Origin: Siphonodentalium dalli
Taxonomy: Eukaryota; Mollusca; Scaphopoda; Gadilida; Siphonodentaliidae
NCBI GenBank assembly: GCA_032622095.1
Contig: CP136061.1
Span: 121,842,754 to 121,906,753 of the forward strand
Length of the DNA: 64,000 nt
Direction of reading: 5' to 3'
The notes below the pieces were generated by a model that saw only the letters and a program-made list of their open reading frames with translations, did no database searches and was not told the DNA's origin. This document shows positions 48,664 to 60,093 of the stretch, piece after piece; position 1 is the stretch's first letter; every line of letters begins with the position of its first letter. The translations under genes and the position numbers were made by a program.

Positions 48664-49140
48664 TTAAAGGTACTCAACCCGTAAAGAGGGTCCCCATCTC
48701 AACAGATTCCAACAACAACAATCCGATCAGAGGGTCCTATATTACTATTTCTTTGGCTTTGGGGGTAAAAAATATTTGATTCGAGTCGAGGAACCCATCA
48801 AACAAAGCTCAGAGTTATTAGATATTGATGTTTCAAATTTGTTATGTTCTCGAGATCAGTACTAATAACTGCCGTAATCTGCTCTGGATGTGTACTCCAA
48901 ATCTATTCAAACAGACAAGGATGATTAACTCTAAAATCAAGTGGTAATTTTAACGCAATCTTGACTGAGTTCTGGGCCAGATAGTATTCCCGATAATGAA
49001 AAATAATAGATTTCTAAAATCGATATCTAACAAATCTGAGCTTTGATGGGTGACTTCCTCGACTCGAATCAAATATTTTTGACCCCCGAAGCCATTGAAC
49101 TAGTAATTGAGAGGAGTTTTATCGGGTTGAGTACCTTTAA
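48664..49140 (+). mobile_element. TTAA MITE family 3, copy B
   Basis: A 477-bp element with TTAA at both ends and TIRs AGGTACTCAACCCG and CGGGTTGAGTACCT. Extended sub-terminal inverted phrases (TTGATTCGAGTCGAGGAACC and GACTCGAATCAAATATTTTT) make each end pair with the other. Non-coding. Confidence 0.9.
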
Positions 49141-49304
49141 GTGGATATTATAACTATAGTGGTAAGAGTCGTGTATATATATAGCAAATGTGCATGGATG
49201 TACCAACTTCAAGCGAAAATGAAAATAGCAAATCATGAATTATATATAAAACAACCAGATGAAGATGACCATAACCTTAAGTCCCGAATTTCGGCCACGA
49301 ATTT

Positions 49305-49545
49305 TGCCCAGGTGTCCACGCACGAATTTGGGGTCATTTGCCACATTTTCCGAAATTCCCCACGATCGAGCAGAGCGGCAACTCATTTTCAGACCACTTT
49401 TTGAGACTCGATCCAAAACATTTTGGGCCCCAAATGTTTCGCTCAGGTGACAACACATGTATGAATCTGGGGTCATTTGCCATATTTTCAAAACAAATCC
49501 TGACTGAGCATAGGGCCGAGTCATTTTCGGACCACTTTTGACGGC
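49305..49545. repeat. two ~137-bp degenerate tandem units
   Basis: ATTTGGGGTCATTTGCCACA, then CAACTCATTTTCAGACCACTTTT, recurs as ATCTGGGGTCATTTGCCATA and GAGTCATTTTCGGACCACTTTT. The overlapping 102-codon minus-strand ORF reflects this duplication. Origin unknown. Confidence 0.75.
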
Positions 49546-49709
49546 CAAACTATTTCAATTTATTTTTTGGACGTTGCCTATTTTCGACCCATTTCGGACT
49601 TTTCCGCCCGATTTTTGATTCGGACGTTCCCGTGGTCATTTACCACTTTCCCCATTGCAAATTTGCCGAATAAGAACAAGTATACAATAACTGAATTCAC
49701 GTTGCTTAG

Positions 49710-50248
49710 TTAAAGATACGGGCGTTGGTGGTGGCCCGGGTATGCTGTTAAAATATTCATCTCCGTCAAAAACCGTCATAAACAGAAATAATAGTAAAAT
49801 ATAGACATACCTTGTTCTTATACCAATCAGAAACATGGCATAAACAGTATGTTATTGTCAAATGTTTTTCCTTTGTTATGTAAACAAAATCAAAAACGTT
49901 ACAGAACCTGGCTTTTGTTTAGATCTGGATATGGTAAACATAAAGAGCGTTATTTGTTACTTTTTTCTTGATGTGGAAATAATAAAGAGCGTTTCTATCA
50001 TTTGTGTGTGATTAAACAATATAATTGCGCTGTGTTATGTAAACAGAAGCAAAACTTCTGTAACACGATCAGGCTCTTGTTTACGTACACCATCGTACTT
50101 CTTGACGACAATATACTATTTAAGCGCTGATTATGGTTGACATATGAACAAAACTATATCTTTTTTAATATTCCTTCTGTTGATGGCGATTTGAACAAAT
50201 GTGAATATTTCTGCACCGAACGCTGAGGAATCCGGCATGCCATTTTAA
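49710..50248 (+). mobile_element. TTAA MITE family 4, copy C (diverged)
   Basis: Left TTAAAGATACGGGCG, then CGTCAAAAACCGTCATAAAC, AACATAAAGAGCGTTATTTG, AATAATAAAGAGCGTTTCTA and GAACAAATGTGAATATTTC follow the order of copy A. The right TTAA is at 50,245-50,248. Confidence 0.75.
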
Positions 50249-50504
50249 TCGCGATTACAGCGATCATGTTCATGTGTATATTTAAGAAATAATTAAAAGG
50301 CAGCTTGGCCACAGTGTCCCCCGAACCGGTGGCTTCATTTGGAGCGGAGGCTTTGTAGAAGTATACTATATGGATAAGACACTTGTGCATTGTCTCATTA
50401 CTGACATGCATGCAAATAACCAAATCTTAAAAAAAACTCTTAAAGTTAAAATATAACCTCAAATTGGCACAAAATGAAGAAAATGACAAGAAAAATTTAA
50501 TTTT

Positions 50505-51560
50505 CTAAGTCGAAAAGCCCATAACTCTGAGAAAAATCATCGGTTCAAACTCAAATTCGAACTTGACCTGTATCGTGATATGACTGATCAACATTAAAAC
50601 GGTATTTGCAATTAAAGGATCCAAACTTGAGATATCATCCGGAAATCGAAAAAGTGAGAAATTTTCTAAGTAAAACAAGTCGAATAAAAGGCCGGTAGAC
50701 CTCATGTCCGCCTCTAAGCGTCGGCTTGATACGACCGTTGTTTGCGTATAAAAATTGGCATGGCGGAACACGAAATCGAATTTGATCTGTCTTTTGTGCT
50801 AGTAAACCTACATATACCAAATTTAATTTCATTCAGTACACATTTACTAAAGTTATCATCCGGAAACCTCAAACTGGCAAAAATTCTAAGTAAAAAAGGG
50901 ACATAACTCTGGTGAAAATTGGCGGGCGGAACCCAAATTCGAACTTGACCTGTGTTTTGCTGGGAGAAAGACACACACCAAATTTGGTTTAAATCTGATT
51001 AACTCTACTAAAGTTAACATCCGGACACCAACTTTTGGGGTTTTATATGTCGGGTCGGCGGACAAAAAAGGGCCATAACTCTTGCAAAAATTATCGGATT
51101 AATCCGAAATTCGAACTTTAGCTGTATTTTGATATAAGTAATCCACAAAACGGGTTTTGCATATAAACAATCCAAAATCAAGTTATCATCCGGAAACCAA
51201 AAAACAGAAGAAAAACTGAATTTTCTATGTCGAAAAAGGGGCATAACTCTGCCCAAAATAGTCGGGCAGAACCCAAATTCGAACTTGACCTGTGTTTTGC
51301 TGGGAGAAAGTAATATACCAAATTTGGTTTGAATCCGATTAACTCTACTAAAGTTATCATCCGGAAACCAACTTTCAGGGGTTTTCTAAGTCAAAAAAGA
51401 GCCATAACTCTCGCAAAAATGGGCGGAGCAAACCCATATTCGAACTTGACCTTTATTTTTGTCTGATAAACTCACCTATGAAATTTGTTTTTGATCTAAT
51501 AACCGAAACTAAAGTTATCATCCGGAAACCATTTCCCGGACGCACGGACACACGGGGGAC
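50505..51560. repeat. degenerate 160-170-bp tandem array, GCCATAACTCT / CATCCGG family
   Basis: Units carry CCATAACTCT (near 50,518, 50,898, 51,069, 51,239 and 51,400), AAATTCGAACTTGACCTGT, ACCAAATTTGGTTTRAATC and TAAAGTTATCATCCGGAAACC. The array ends with CCCGGACGCACGGACACACG, and the second large hairpin follows directly. ORFs of 60-92 codons on the minus strand are translations of the repeat. Confidence 0.88.
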
Positions 51561-51693
51561 AAATACACTGCGCAGAGGCGTGTATAGTAGAATTTGACCA
51601 CAAAGAAACTGATTGTAGTACGACGCGAAGCGGAGTCCCACAATCAGTTTATGTGGTCAAATTCTACGATACACGCCGATGCGCAGTGTATTT
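51561..51693. repeat. large hairpin with ~54-bp arms
   Basis: Left arm 51,561-51,616, right arm 51,640-51,693, with three substitutions and one short indel between them. The loop contains ACGACGCGAAGCGGAGT, identical over 17 bases to the loop of the hairpin at 2634-2734, while the arms are unrelated. Confidence 0.9.
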
Positions 51694-51982
51694 ATTTCTT
51701 TTGTAACTCGACTGTATGTTTTAATCGAACTTGTACTGACATATATACGTTCAACGTGCTATATAATAGCCCAGTTTCTAGCTTTGCGATTAAAGATTTT
51801 CCACCAAACAGTTCTGCTCTTAGAACTGTAACGTCAAACATGACGTCACTATTGAACGGCGAACCTTTTTAATTGCCTTTTTGGCAACAAAATTTCAATT
51901 ATGACTCATTTTTTGTTCTATCTTAAATAAAAATTCAGTATAGTACAGTAGGTAGTCATTATATGTCTTTTTCTTCAGTCTA
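51694..51982. other. no gene recognised
   Basis: Unique sequence; the 92-codon ORF 51,594-51,872 begins inside the hairpin and has no recognised domain. Confidence 0.4.
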
Positions 51983-52740
51983 TACACTGTAAAAAGGACT
52001 GTGTGGCAGCTTCCACACAATGACTGTGTGGAGGCATTATCTGAACATAAATGTGTACACAATACACACATATGTGTGTATCACCCAATATCCACACATA
52101 TATGTGTACATCACCACACATATTTGTATGTGACGTCGGTTTTTTTAAATTTCACGTGGTGGTCACGCGCGCGTCGTTGTTTCGTACAGGCTCACAGGCT
52201 GCCGTAAAGTGTACACATGGAGTGTTGTTGATTGTGGTGGATCTCGAAATTCGATATATTGGTCGGTCTCTTCGATTATTTCTATAGTTAAGGTAAGATT
52301 ATATTTAAATTGGCAAGATATTCACCTTTGTGAGAATTTCCGTATCTATTTTGTATAAAACATGATTGAACGAAATAATAAACTTGATTTGGATTTTCTG
52401 ATTCATCAATTCCCTGTCGCATAGTCATATATTTACATTTTAGAGTTGTTCGTTTATCTGGGTTTATCTGTTGTTTCTGTGGTCTATATGATACACATCT
52501 TTCCGAAGCACAAAACCTGCTCGAAAATTGTCTTTATGTAAATTGACAAATTCAACTGTGTGGTGAAGACATTTACTGAACAAATGTGTGTTCATCACAT
52601 ACACACTATATATTATACAGCGTGCTTTAAACCAGAACCACAATTTTATTATTTTGCACGGTAAGGTTCTCATGTTGATAAAGTAACGACGTTTTTTGTG
52701 TTTATATGGAATGCAGATGAGAGGAAATATATACTGAGAC

Positions 52741-53221
52741 CAGTGACGTGGCGACAGGGCGGATATTGGGAAGGGTGTGTCTATAACCCTATCCCAAACC
52801 TCGGTAAAATTTACTAAAAATTCCAACAGTTGGAAATTTCATGCCTGACGCAAAGTTACAAGTTTTACACCACATGCATTATAATAGGTTGAAATTATTC
52901 TCTTTGTTTGATTTTTCAACCAGTAATTAGTGCATGGGAAATTTATAGTTTTTTTTAGACAAACAGTAGCATATTTTTCTACTTTTGGTAAAACAAAAAT
53001 GGCCTCAAATGGCCATCGGGTGGAAGACTTCCATTTGGTTGGAAATTCTAATAGTTGGAAAGCTTGAGGTACCAATTGGAAAATTCAGAACGAGAGGGGG
53101 GGTGTGCAAATATAATTCTACAAATATGGTTCAAGGGGGATGGTGGGGTGTACTTCGACATTTGCATGTGGACACCCCCCCCCCCCCCCCACCAACGGCG
53201 ACCACTGAGCCGCGTCCATGA
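52741..53221 (+). mobile_element. GACGTGGCGACA / GTTGGAAA family element, nested copy
   Basis: Begins CAGTGACGTGGCGACAGGGC and ends GAGCCGCGTCCATGA, an imperfect TIR. The inside has AACAGTTGGAAATTTCATGC, TTGGAAATTC and a C16-type homopolymer run before the right end. About 480 bp, non-coding. Confidence 0.75.
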
Positions 53222-54930
53222 ATGAGACTTGTGGCTGTCACTGAAATGCCCTAGTCGCATACTACGAAGTGACATGTGGCACCCGGAATCACACAAAATG
53301 TGTGAAATTGGTGTTTCAAATTAATTTAATTTGAATATGATGAGCATCACTGTTGCAATAAACCTTGAAATACCACAATGGACGATCAATGTACCAAGGG
53401 AAACAAATTGTTGGGTGGGTGGGTGGGGTATTTATTTGTCAATTATATTGGTGGTTTACCAAGACGATGTGAAAAATTAACATGCATAATTTGGCTCCTC
53501 TGCTATGTATAACTTGCGTAAATTTGGTTACCGAGGGAGGGGCCCGGGGGGGGGGGGGGTGATGTCGTATATCTAATACATATGTAGCCACCGTTTGTGT
53601 CCAAAACTTTAAATTGTGAAGAATATTATGTCATTCAATAAATGTCATAGCAAATAATGAACTTAGAAATAATCTAAAATTATAAATACTGCAGAATAGT
53701 GAGATGTGTCATTAAAGTATTATTAGCATTTGGACTAAGTGACGTACATGGTGAAGAGTTATCGTTTATACTATAAAAAAGGGGTTGGGGGGGGGGCTAT
53801 GAATGTATTGTGTTATATATAGCTACAATTCCTTATGTAAAATTGCAAATTTCCCGTGTCAAGATTGCGCTTAATGAGGCATCGATCTGGCCATATAGAT
53901 AAAGTAAAATATATTTATAAATTGTCCGAACATTCATTATGTGAAGCTATAATGAGTAGTACATGTATATATTTAGTATCATTCAAAAACTATATTCCTT
54001 TCTGAAAATGCGCTCTTTAATGTATGAATTATAATACTGTTATAGATGTACATACAATGTATACTGTAAATAATATTCCCAATGGCATGTTATAAACAAA
54101 ATAACTTCTCTGCTTACAGGTTCAATGGTGCATGGCGGTCACGCGGTGTAACGTCGATGTAAATAACAAGATATGGACATGGCTGCCTTGGCAACGACGC
54201 AGATAAACTATAATCAACCAACCAAGAACCACGGTGGAATGTATGAGTTAGACACAAATTCCACAGTCAATGATTTTGGTATACATATGATGTCATGTGC
54301 TGTAATTTGGTTTCTGTGCAAGAGGCGATTACATTCAAAAAGACTATCCTCTTTGGAGCCCTTAATTTTCTTGTATAGTTCAAGGGATCTCAGAAAGCTT
54401 CAGTTAGTTTTAGAGCTTGTTCTTCTACACACGTGAGGGTGAGTCTGATGTAAGACAGCCAACCAGTAGCAATATATATGTATATATAGCAGAGACTGAC
54501 TTTCGAATTGTTCCAATACATTCAAGTTGAAGGAAAATTCTAGTTATTGGTGTGAAACCCATTAATGGAACTGAAACATGCACGCTTATAGTTTAAAGGA
54601 TAACCGAAATATTACGTGAATGTGTTAAACGGCTGTTTGTTTTGTGTCTTTGTATTATTGAAATTAAAGACTATAGCTATACTATATCATTCGACAATCA
54701 CGATTTCTGCTGTGTACACAAAAGAAGGCCGCGGACCCCCGGGATATGCATGTTTGCTGTTTGATAAGTTAATATTCGAAAACGTCCAGCGCAGCACGTC
54801 AATCATCAGTAGACTATAACATTTCATATCTATGGCGGGAAAAAAAACGATAGTCGAACTATATGTTTGGCCAATAAATATCGGTAAACACTCTTCGTTG
54901 AATATGATTTTTTTTTTGCAGGATTAGCAG
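53222..54930. other. interior of the 3.5-kb element, no recognised coding
   Basis: AT-rich with G-runs (near 53,547 and 53,787). The 87-codon ORF (54,173-54,436) follows an acceptor-like site and a GGCGGTCACGCGGTGTAACG phrase, but its peptide is not recognisable. Confidence 0.4.
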
Positions 54931-55510
54931 CCTATTGTTTGGATCGACCACACACTTTTGTACACATGTAATGAACACATATGTGTTGTCTTGCCCAACA
55001 GCATTGTGTACAAGAACAATACAAAATAGTGTAATGGCGGTGAACACTATTGTTTGGATCAACCACACAAATGTGTACGCATGTGATTAACACATATGTG
55101 TAGTCTCGCCCAACAACATTGTGTACAATAACAATACAAACGTGTGTGGTAGCGGCGAACATATTGTTTCCTTAGTGCAAACATATTTGTGTCCATTCAA
55201 CGAACAAATAAATGTGCTGGACCCAAACATCTTTGTGTGTGTCAACTACACAACTTTGTAGGTCAGTAACCACACATAAACTGTTCATCTGCATCCACAC
55301 AATCTTGTGCGCAACTTAGCACACATTTAATGTGTGCCTACAAAGAACAAGTTGTTTTGGTCGATCCACACAGTATGTTCGCCACCACCACACAACAGAT
55401 GTGTGGTCATTTGCCACACAATTCACCACACAATGTTGTTGTCGATCAAATGGCTACACAAACTGTGTGGTAACTGTGTGGATCTACCACACAGTCGTTT
55501 TAAGAGTGTA

Positions 55511-57184
55511 GCATGACATCAACCAATGCTCGTGTGGTTTGACTTCTGAAAGTTTGAAGCGTTGGCAGCATTTCAATGATTGTACCACATTTTTTTGTGG
55601 TACAATTCAGAATATCGAGAATTGTAACACAAAACGACGGTCGTGTCTCCATAGGAATACAGGCTACTGACCAATCAGGAAGAGCCTTGTGTGTAGGTTT
55701 AGGCAAGGTCGTATTACAAATATCGATATCATATAACAGCGATGACAGCAGCTGTTGCAACCATCAAGCTGCGTTAGTTATTACTTGGACACATGATACT
55801 CCCATACGAATATTGAACACGTCTGACATATATTCATTTCCACCACACGCATCCTTCGTGACACTCACTATGTACAGCATATATATACCTTTATCGACGT
55901 GACTATAAGCCATATAGCTTGCATGCACAATATTGACTCATTAATGCAAAAAAAATCTGTTCACGACATGGATTATGGCGCGCACGGCGTTTGTATAATA
56001 GCTTTGCGTTGCGTGATATCGAAATTCAAGGACGAAAAATAAATACAATCGGAAATCGAAATTCTTATTACATGTCGTTGGTAATCCATGGAATTTAAAA
56101 GCCTGTTTAAAAGTCCGTGAATATCAGCAATAACATATAACACGCACATAAATTCCCTATAATCACACCTCGTCCAACCGCTATTATAAGGTTAGGTTCT
56201 TGCTATTATACTCAGAAAATAGTTTTCAGAATTTTGTTATTCTCAAATCGCCGGACGTGTCCGGTATAACAGAGTATAGTTATGAATATACACATCAATA
56301 TATACATAGGTATAATAATGTAAATGAAAACAATATATAAAGGTCAATAATCGTTAGTCCAAGTCTTCCAAAATCTTAGCTAGTTTTAGTACGAGAAGAC
56401 TTGGACTAAATAATCGTGTGCATGTGGGAGGAGGGGTTTTGGGTTAGGTGTGTGTATAGGGGACTAACATCGGGTCTGGCATAGATCACTGGGTGAGGTG
56501 ACAATCGTGATGTTGATCATATTTGCCTCCCGTATAATTTCGCTGTATATGGACATACGTGATGGGATTTGGGTGGGGGTGCTTCAAGGTTCGCGTGGTT
56601 ATGCCACATGGGGGGGGGGGCGTCTCGGATGAACATGCTAAGATTGGTGAGGATTCTTGTATTTGTGCACATGAAGAGGGCATTGAGTTTGTATGCATTT
56701 AGGCTTTTTTTGTATAAAGTTAATCCAACTATTTCTCCAATTGTTTGTGCAGCTATACCGTGCATAATAGAGTATAAGTGTAAGTCTATTGCACTGCATG
56801 TGTGTTCATAAGTTTATTTCCATATGTTAGACATCATAATTGTATCTTTTGAGCAATTGGGCCTATACCCGTCTCCCCATAAACAAAACATAGTCATGTT
56901 CAGTTACACGTTCTTGCAACGTGGTATCATGTAATAGAGATCAATCTGCAATGTTGGTGAAAAGTAACCTGATTTGGTGGTATATATCAAACCCCACTGG
57001 TAATAAGGCAGTTGTGTATAAGAAAACTAGTGAGCATATACAGTATACTATAGTGTATCATGACACTATATCCACACTTCTGCAATAGCTATGTCCGGTA
57101 TATATATAGGTCTACCGCAACAAAATTTCAATCAAGAGAAAACTTTTCGGCGTAGGAAAAACGCATTCTCTTATTGACAGCATG
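55511..57184. other. no gene recognised; small hairpins
   Basis: Perfect hairpin ATTGTACCACA / TGTGGTACAAT at 55,577-55,604, and TTAGTCCAAGTCTTC / GAAGACTTGGACTAA at 56,354-56,408. The 108-codon ORF at 55,576-55,902 and the ORFs near 56,486-56,811 are unrecognised. Confidence 0.45.
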
Positions 57185-58065
57185 CGCCCACCATTCCTCT
57201 GTTACACCCCCAGTTGGAACCCCATAGCAACGTCCCTGGTCGAACTTGAGACAACACAAAATTTCTCAAGTTCAAGACTATTTATAAATCATTTCGCTAA
57301 AGTGCTCAACGATGTTAATGAACTGACCCGAATGTGCCAGTTTATAAGAAATATTACTGATATTCCAATGGTAATGAATAATTAAAGAAATCTCGACTTC
57401 GCTTTAATGCTTCGCGACAGCAATTATCCATGCATTCGATTTTCAGACGCATGCAGGCGGATATTCATGCAGAAAATCACATTTGGCTCTTTTTGATAAG
57501 ATCATGTTACAATACGAGCGATAAGCAAAACCCCTTGTTGGATTTAGGAAATGAACCCCAAACTATGTTCATCTTATCATACACCAGTTGCATCGATGTC
57601 TTTATCTCACCAAGTAGAGATAATATAGCCATATGTATATACGAATAGCATGCGTACCGTGGTGACATCAAACTATATTATCTTCAATTATCCTAAAAAG
57701 AATTCTTAATCTTCAACGAGGTGAAACAAATTCGTGTAACTGGAGAATACACAGTAACGAACTTATTGTGATCAAATGTGATGCTAGTTTAACCCAATAT
57801 GTGATAAGGGGTAACCCGAGATTGAAAAAACATATACACATATATGATCATCGTTTACTTTATACCCTATATACTCTTGCATGGAGCACAAATCAACGGT
57901 AATAATCAGGAATCGAATCTCCTTCGCTCTCGTGCACTGGATGGTTTATAATGACGGCCTGCATGATGCACATGTCTCGTATATAATCTTGTATACCACC
58001 CACATATATTAAACATGTGTGTCAGAATATAATGAAGATCGGATGGGTGCTACGCCATATGCAGG
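57185..58065. other. solo repeat end, then unique sequence
   Basis: 57,185-57,237 (ACACCCCCAGTTGGAACCCC, CAACGTCCCTGG) resembles the right end of the GTTGGAAA family. The remainder shows no feature I can support. Confidence 0.45.
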
Positions 58066-58698
58066 CACAGACGTGACGACAGGAGTGTTGGGTGTCTCCA
58101 ACTTTCGCCAAAATGTTCAAAACTTCGAAATGTCATACCTGACACATCATTATTTGGAATTTATAGGTTGAATTTGTTCTGATAGTTTGATACTCCAACC
58201 AGTAGTTTAATAGCGTGAATTATTTTGTGAAATATTTCCTACTTTCGATAATAAGTTAGATCACTAAGTCGCAGCCATATTGAATTCATCCAGCCCCCTT
58301 TCCGTGGTTTAAGTACTGCGGGTCAAAGTTCTGGAGGTTCATTCCCTATGCAGTTCCTAAATATTCAAAAGCTCCATATATGGAATTCATGTATATTCAA
58401 AACTCCATATATGGAATGCACCTCCAGAACTTTTACCTGTAGCACTTAAACCGCGGAACGGGAGCTGGATGGATCCAATATGGCAGCGACTCAGTGACAG
58501 GACTTATGGACTGAGCAGTTGGAAACTTTGAGGTACCAGTTGAATAATTCCTACCCAAGGAGGTGGAATTTCGTGGACTTAGAAAGTTCGGTCTGCTTCA
58601 AGGGGATGGCGTTTGTGCAGTTAGAAATTCCGAGGTGGACACCCCCATGGAGTTCCTCTTGCCACACACGGAGAGGCTCTAGTCATGCACGCCACTGT
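58066..58698 (+). mobile_element. GACGTGGCGACA / GTTGGAAA family element, interrupted copy
   Basis: Left CACAGACGTGACGACAGGAG, AACTTTCGCCAAAATGTTCA; right GTGGACACCCCCATGGAGTT and CATGCACGCCACTG. A second MITE (58,261-58,497) is inserted within it. Confidence 0.7.
58261..58497. mobile_element. TIR MITE, GTCGCAGCCATATTGGAT family, copy B (nested)
   Basis: Ends TCACTAAGTCGCAGCCATAT and ATATGGCAGCGACTCAGTGA. Inner inverted phrases CAAAGTTCTGGAGGTTCATT / GCACCTCCAGAACTTTTAC and a duplicated CTCCATATATGGAAT give it a long foldback. Confidence 0.8.
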
Positions 58699-59626
58699 AT
58701 ATACAGATACTCACATAAGCTATATATCGCTACCACGCGCACTCATATATGTAAGAATTGGCAGAGGCACTGTCAATTCGATAATCTATTATTCATTTCT
58801 CCGTATGTGCGTGAATAAATTATATACATACAAAATAGATATGTGCTAAATACTTGGCGACTGAGGGTGATGTGTATAGAGCATATTCCACCAACGACAT
58901 CGATGAAGATTATGCTAATATCCGAATTGGCACGTTGCCTATATAATTATACACATCTTGACAAAGACAGCTCTTCTGTTTTTGTTCGGTTAACGATCGC
59001 AATCAGCTTCGCAATATTGAACCCCAACTTGGAAAAAAACTGAATGAGGTGTTGGCTACAAACATGATTATGTGAATAAATAGTTTATATAGTGAATAAA
59101 TAGTTTATATGAATGCATGTGCATTATAGTGTGTGCACTGTTTGTGTAATATGCATATAACATGTTAAATGTATGGGGCACGTACTGCATGACTCGATAC
59201 GAGGGGCTCATTCCATATTGTGTGAAGAAATGCTGACCGAAACATCCATATTCCAACTGGAATGTCACATACATTATATGGTATCAGATCAAGCTTGGTC
59301 GGTCATGATTGCCGCCGGTTCGAAACCACGACCTCTTTTATTTGTATAGGCAAGACTGCGTTATAATTATATCCACGACATCGTGACCTGAAATTTATAG
59401 TCCGAATTCTTTGCTGACTCCAGTATCGAAACAGTCCTTATCCGCTTTGATATATTGATGAAATAAGTACACGAAATGCAGCATGCTGAACCACGTGTAA
59501 TGAGCGCGTGGTAATCATCACGTATACACATCACTAATAAGAAGGAAGAGCAATTGTCGAAGGAAGAAAACATATCAATGGAATAAGAAGAAAAACTTAA
59601 CAAAAGAAATAAAAGAAAACACTCAC
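58699..59626. other. expected USP intron 1; no other gene
   Basis: Contains a 21-bp direct duplication (GTGAATAAATAGTTTATAT, 59,073-59,112). No downstream USP exon was recognised here. Confidence 0.4.
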
Positions 59627-59690
59627 AATGGAACGCGAAATCTGCCTGTGGACTAGCATCCACGGCAATAACGATATTCCTTTGAGCCAT
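59627..59690 (-). CDS. universal stress protein, first coding exon (paralogue 2)
   Basis: ATG at 59,690 (A at -3, G at +4, a strong start context) opens 21 codons and one extra base, then GTGAGT at 59,626-59,621. The peptide reads MAQRN, then VIAVDASPQADFAFH: the first Usp beta strand with its nucleotide-contacting Asp, and the start of helix 1. Intron position and phase equal those of the exon at 32,898-32,967, and the two peptides match at most positions after residue 6. The frame is open upstream to 59,828, but the homology begins at this ATG. A TATAAGAG sequence lies about 90 bases upstream. Continuation exons would be at lower coordinates and were not identified. Confidence 0.85.
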
Positions 59691-59772
59691 CCTGCTACAA
59701 TAATCCTCGGAAGTGAAGTGCTCTGGGCTGGTCCGGCAATCTATGTAGCGTGCATACAGTACTTCGCACAAC

Positions 59773-59780
59773 CTCTTATA
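59773..59780 (-). promoter_or_regulatory. candidate TATA box of USP paralogue 2
   Basis: TATAAGAG on the minus strand, 83-90 bases upstream of the ATG at 59,690. The position fits a core promoter with a short 5'UTR. The AT-rich background makes this tentative. Confidence 0.35.
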
Positions 59781-60093
59781 TCCGGATCTGTCAATGCAGA
59801 GACCTGGTAAATTGTATATTACACACACTTGTGACTGGCCACGGCTGTACGATTCGAGCGGGATTATTGCACGCTAATTATGTATTCCATATATTTAACG
59901 CATGTCGTGTCGTGTAATGTTGATTTTTACTTTCCGTGTTATTTGTAACCAGAAGAGGTTACATGAGGCACTGCCTTATTAATCTAAAATGAACAGCAAG
60001 ACTACACATTGAAGGTTATAGCAATTACTGCCTCCTCGATGAGAGACCCTTATTCAGCACTCAGGCAGCGAAGTGCTCCAGCTGCAGTGAAGA

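Larger units (their letters stand above)
51983..55510. mobile_element. 3.5-kb element with CACACA/TGTGTG-rich inverted ends
   Basis: Ends are TACACTGTAAAAAGGACTGT on the left and ACAGTCGTTTTAAGAGTGTA on the right. Inside each end is a series of imperfect palindromes of the type CCACACAnTGTGTGG or ACACATATGTGTG (51,995-52,130; 54,940-55,500). The right arm is far longer than the left. The interior includes a GTACAGGCTCACAGG region, a donor-like AGGTAAGAT near 52,291, an acceptor-like TGCTTACAGG near 54,112-54,121, and a nested GTTGGAAA-family element (52,741-53,221). No transposase was recognised. Confidence 0.7.

Noticed and set aside
59276-59335. B-box-like GGTTCGAAACC with a TGGTATCAGATC upstream, possible tRNA
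   Set aside because: No cloverleaf with acceptor stem pairing could be drawn and no second copy is present.
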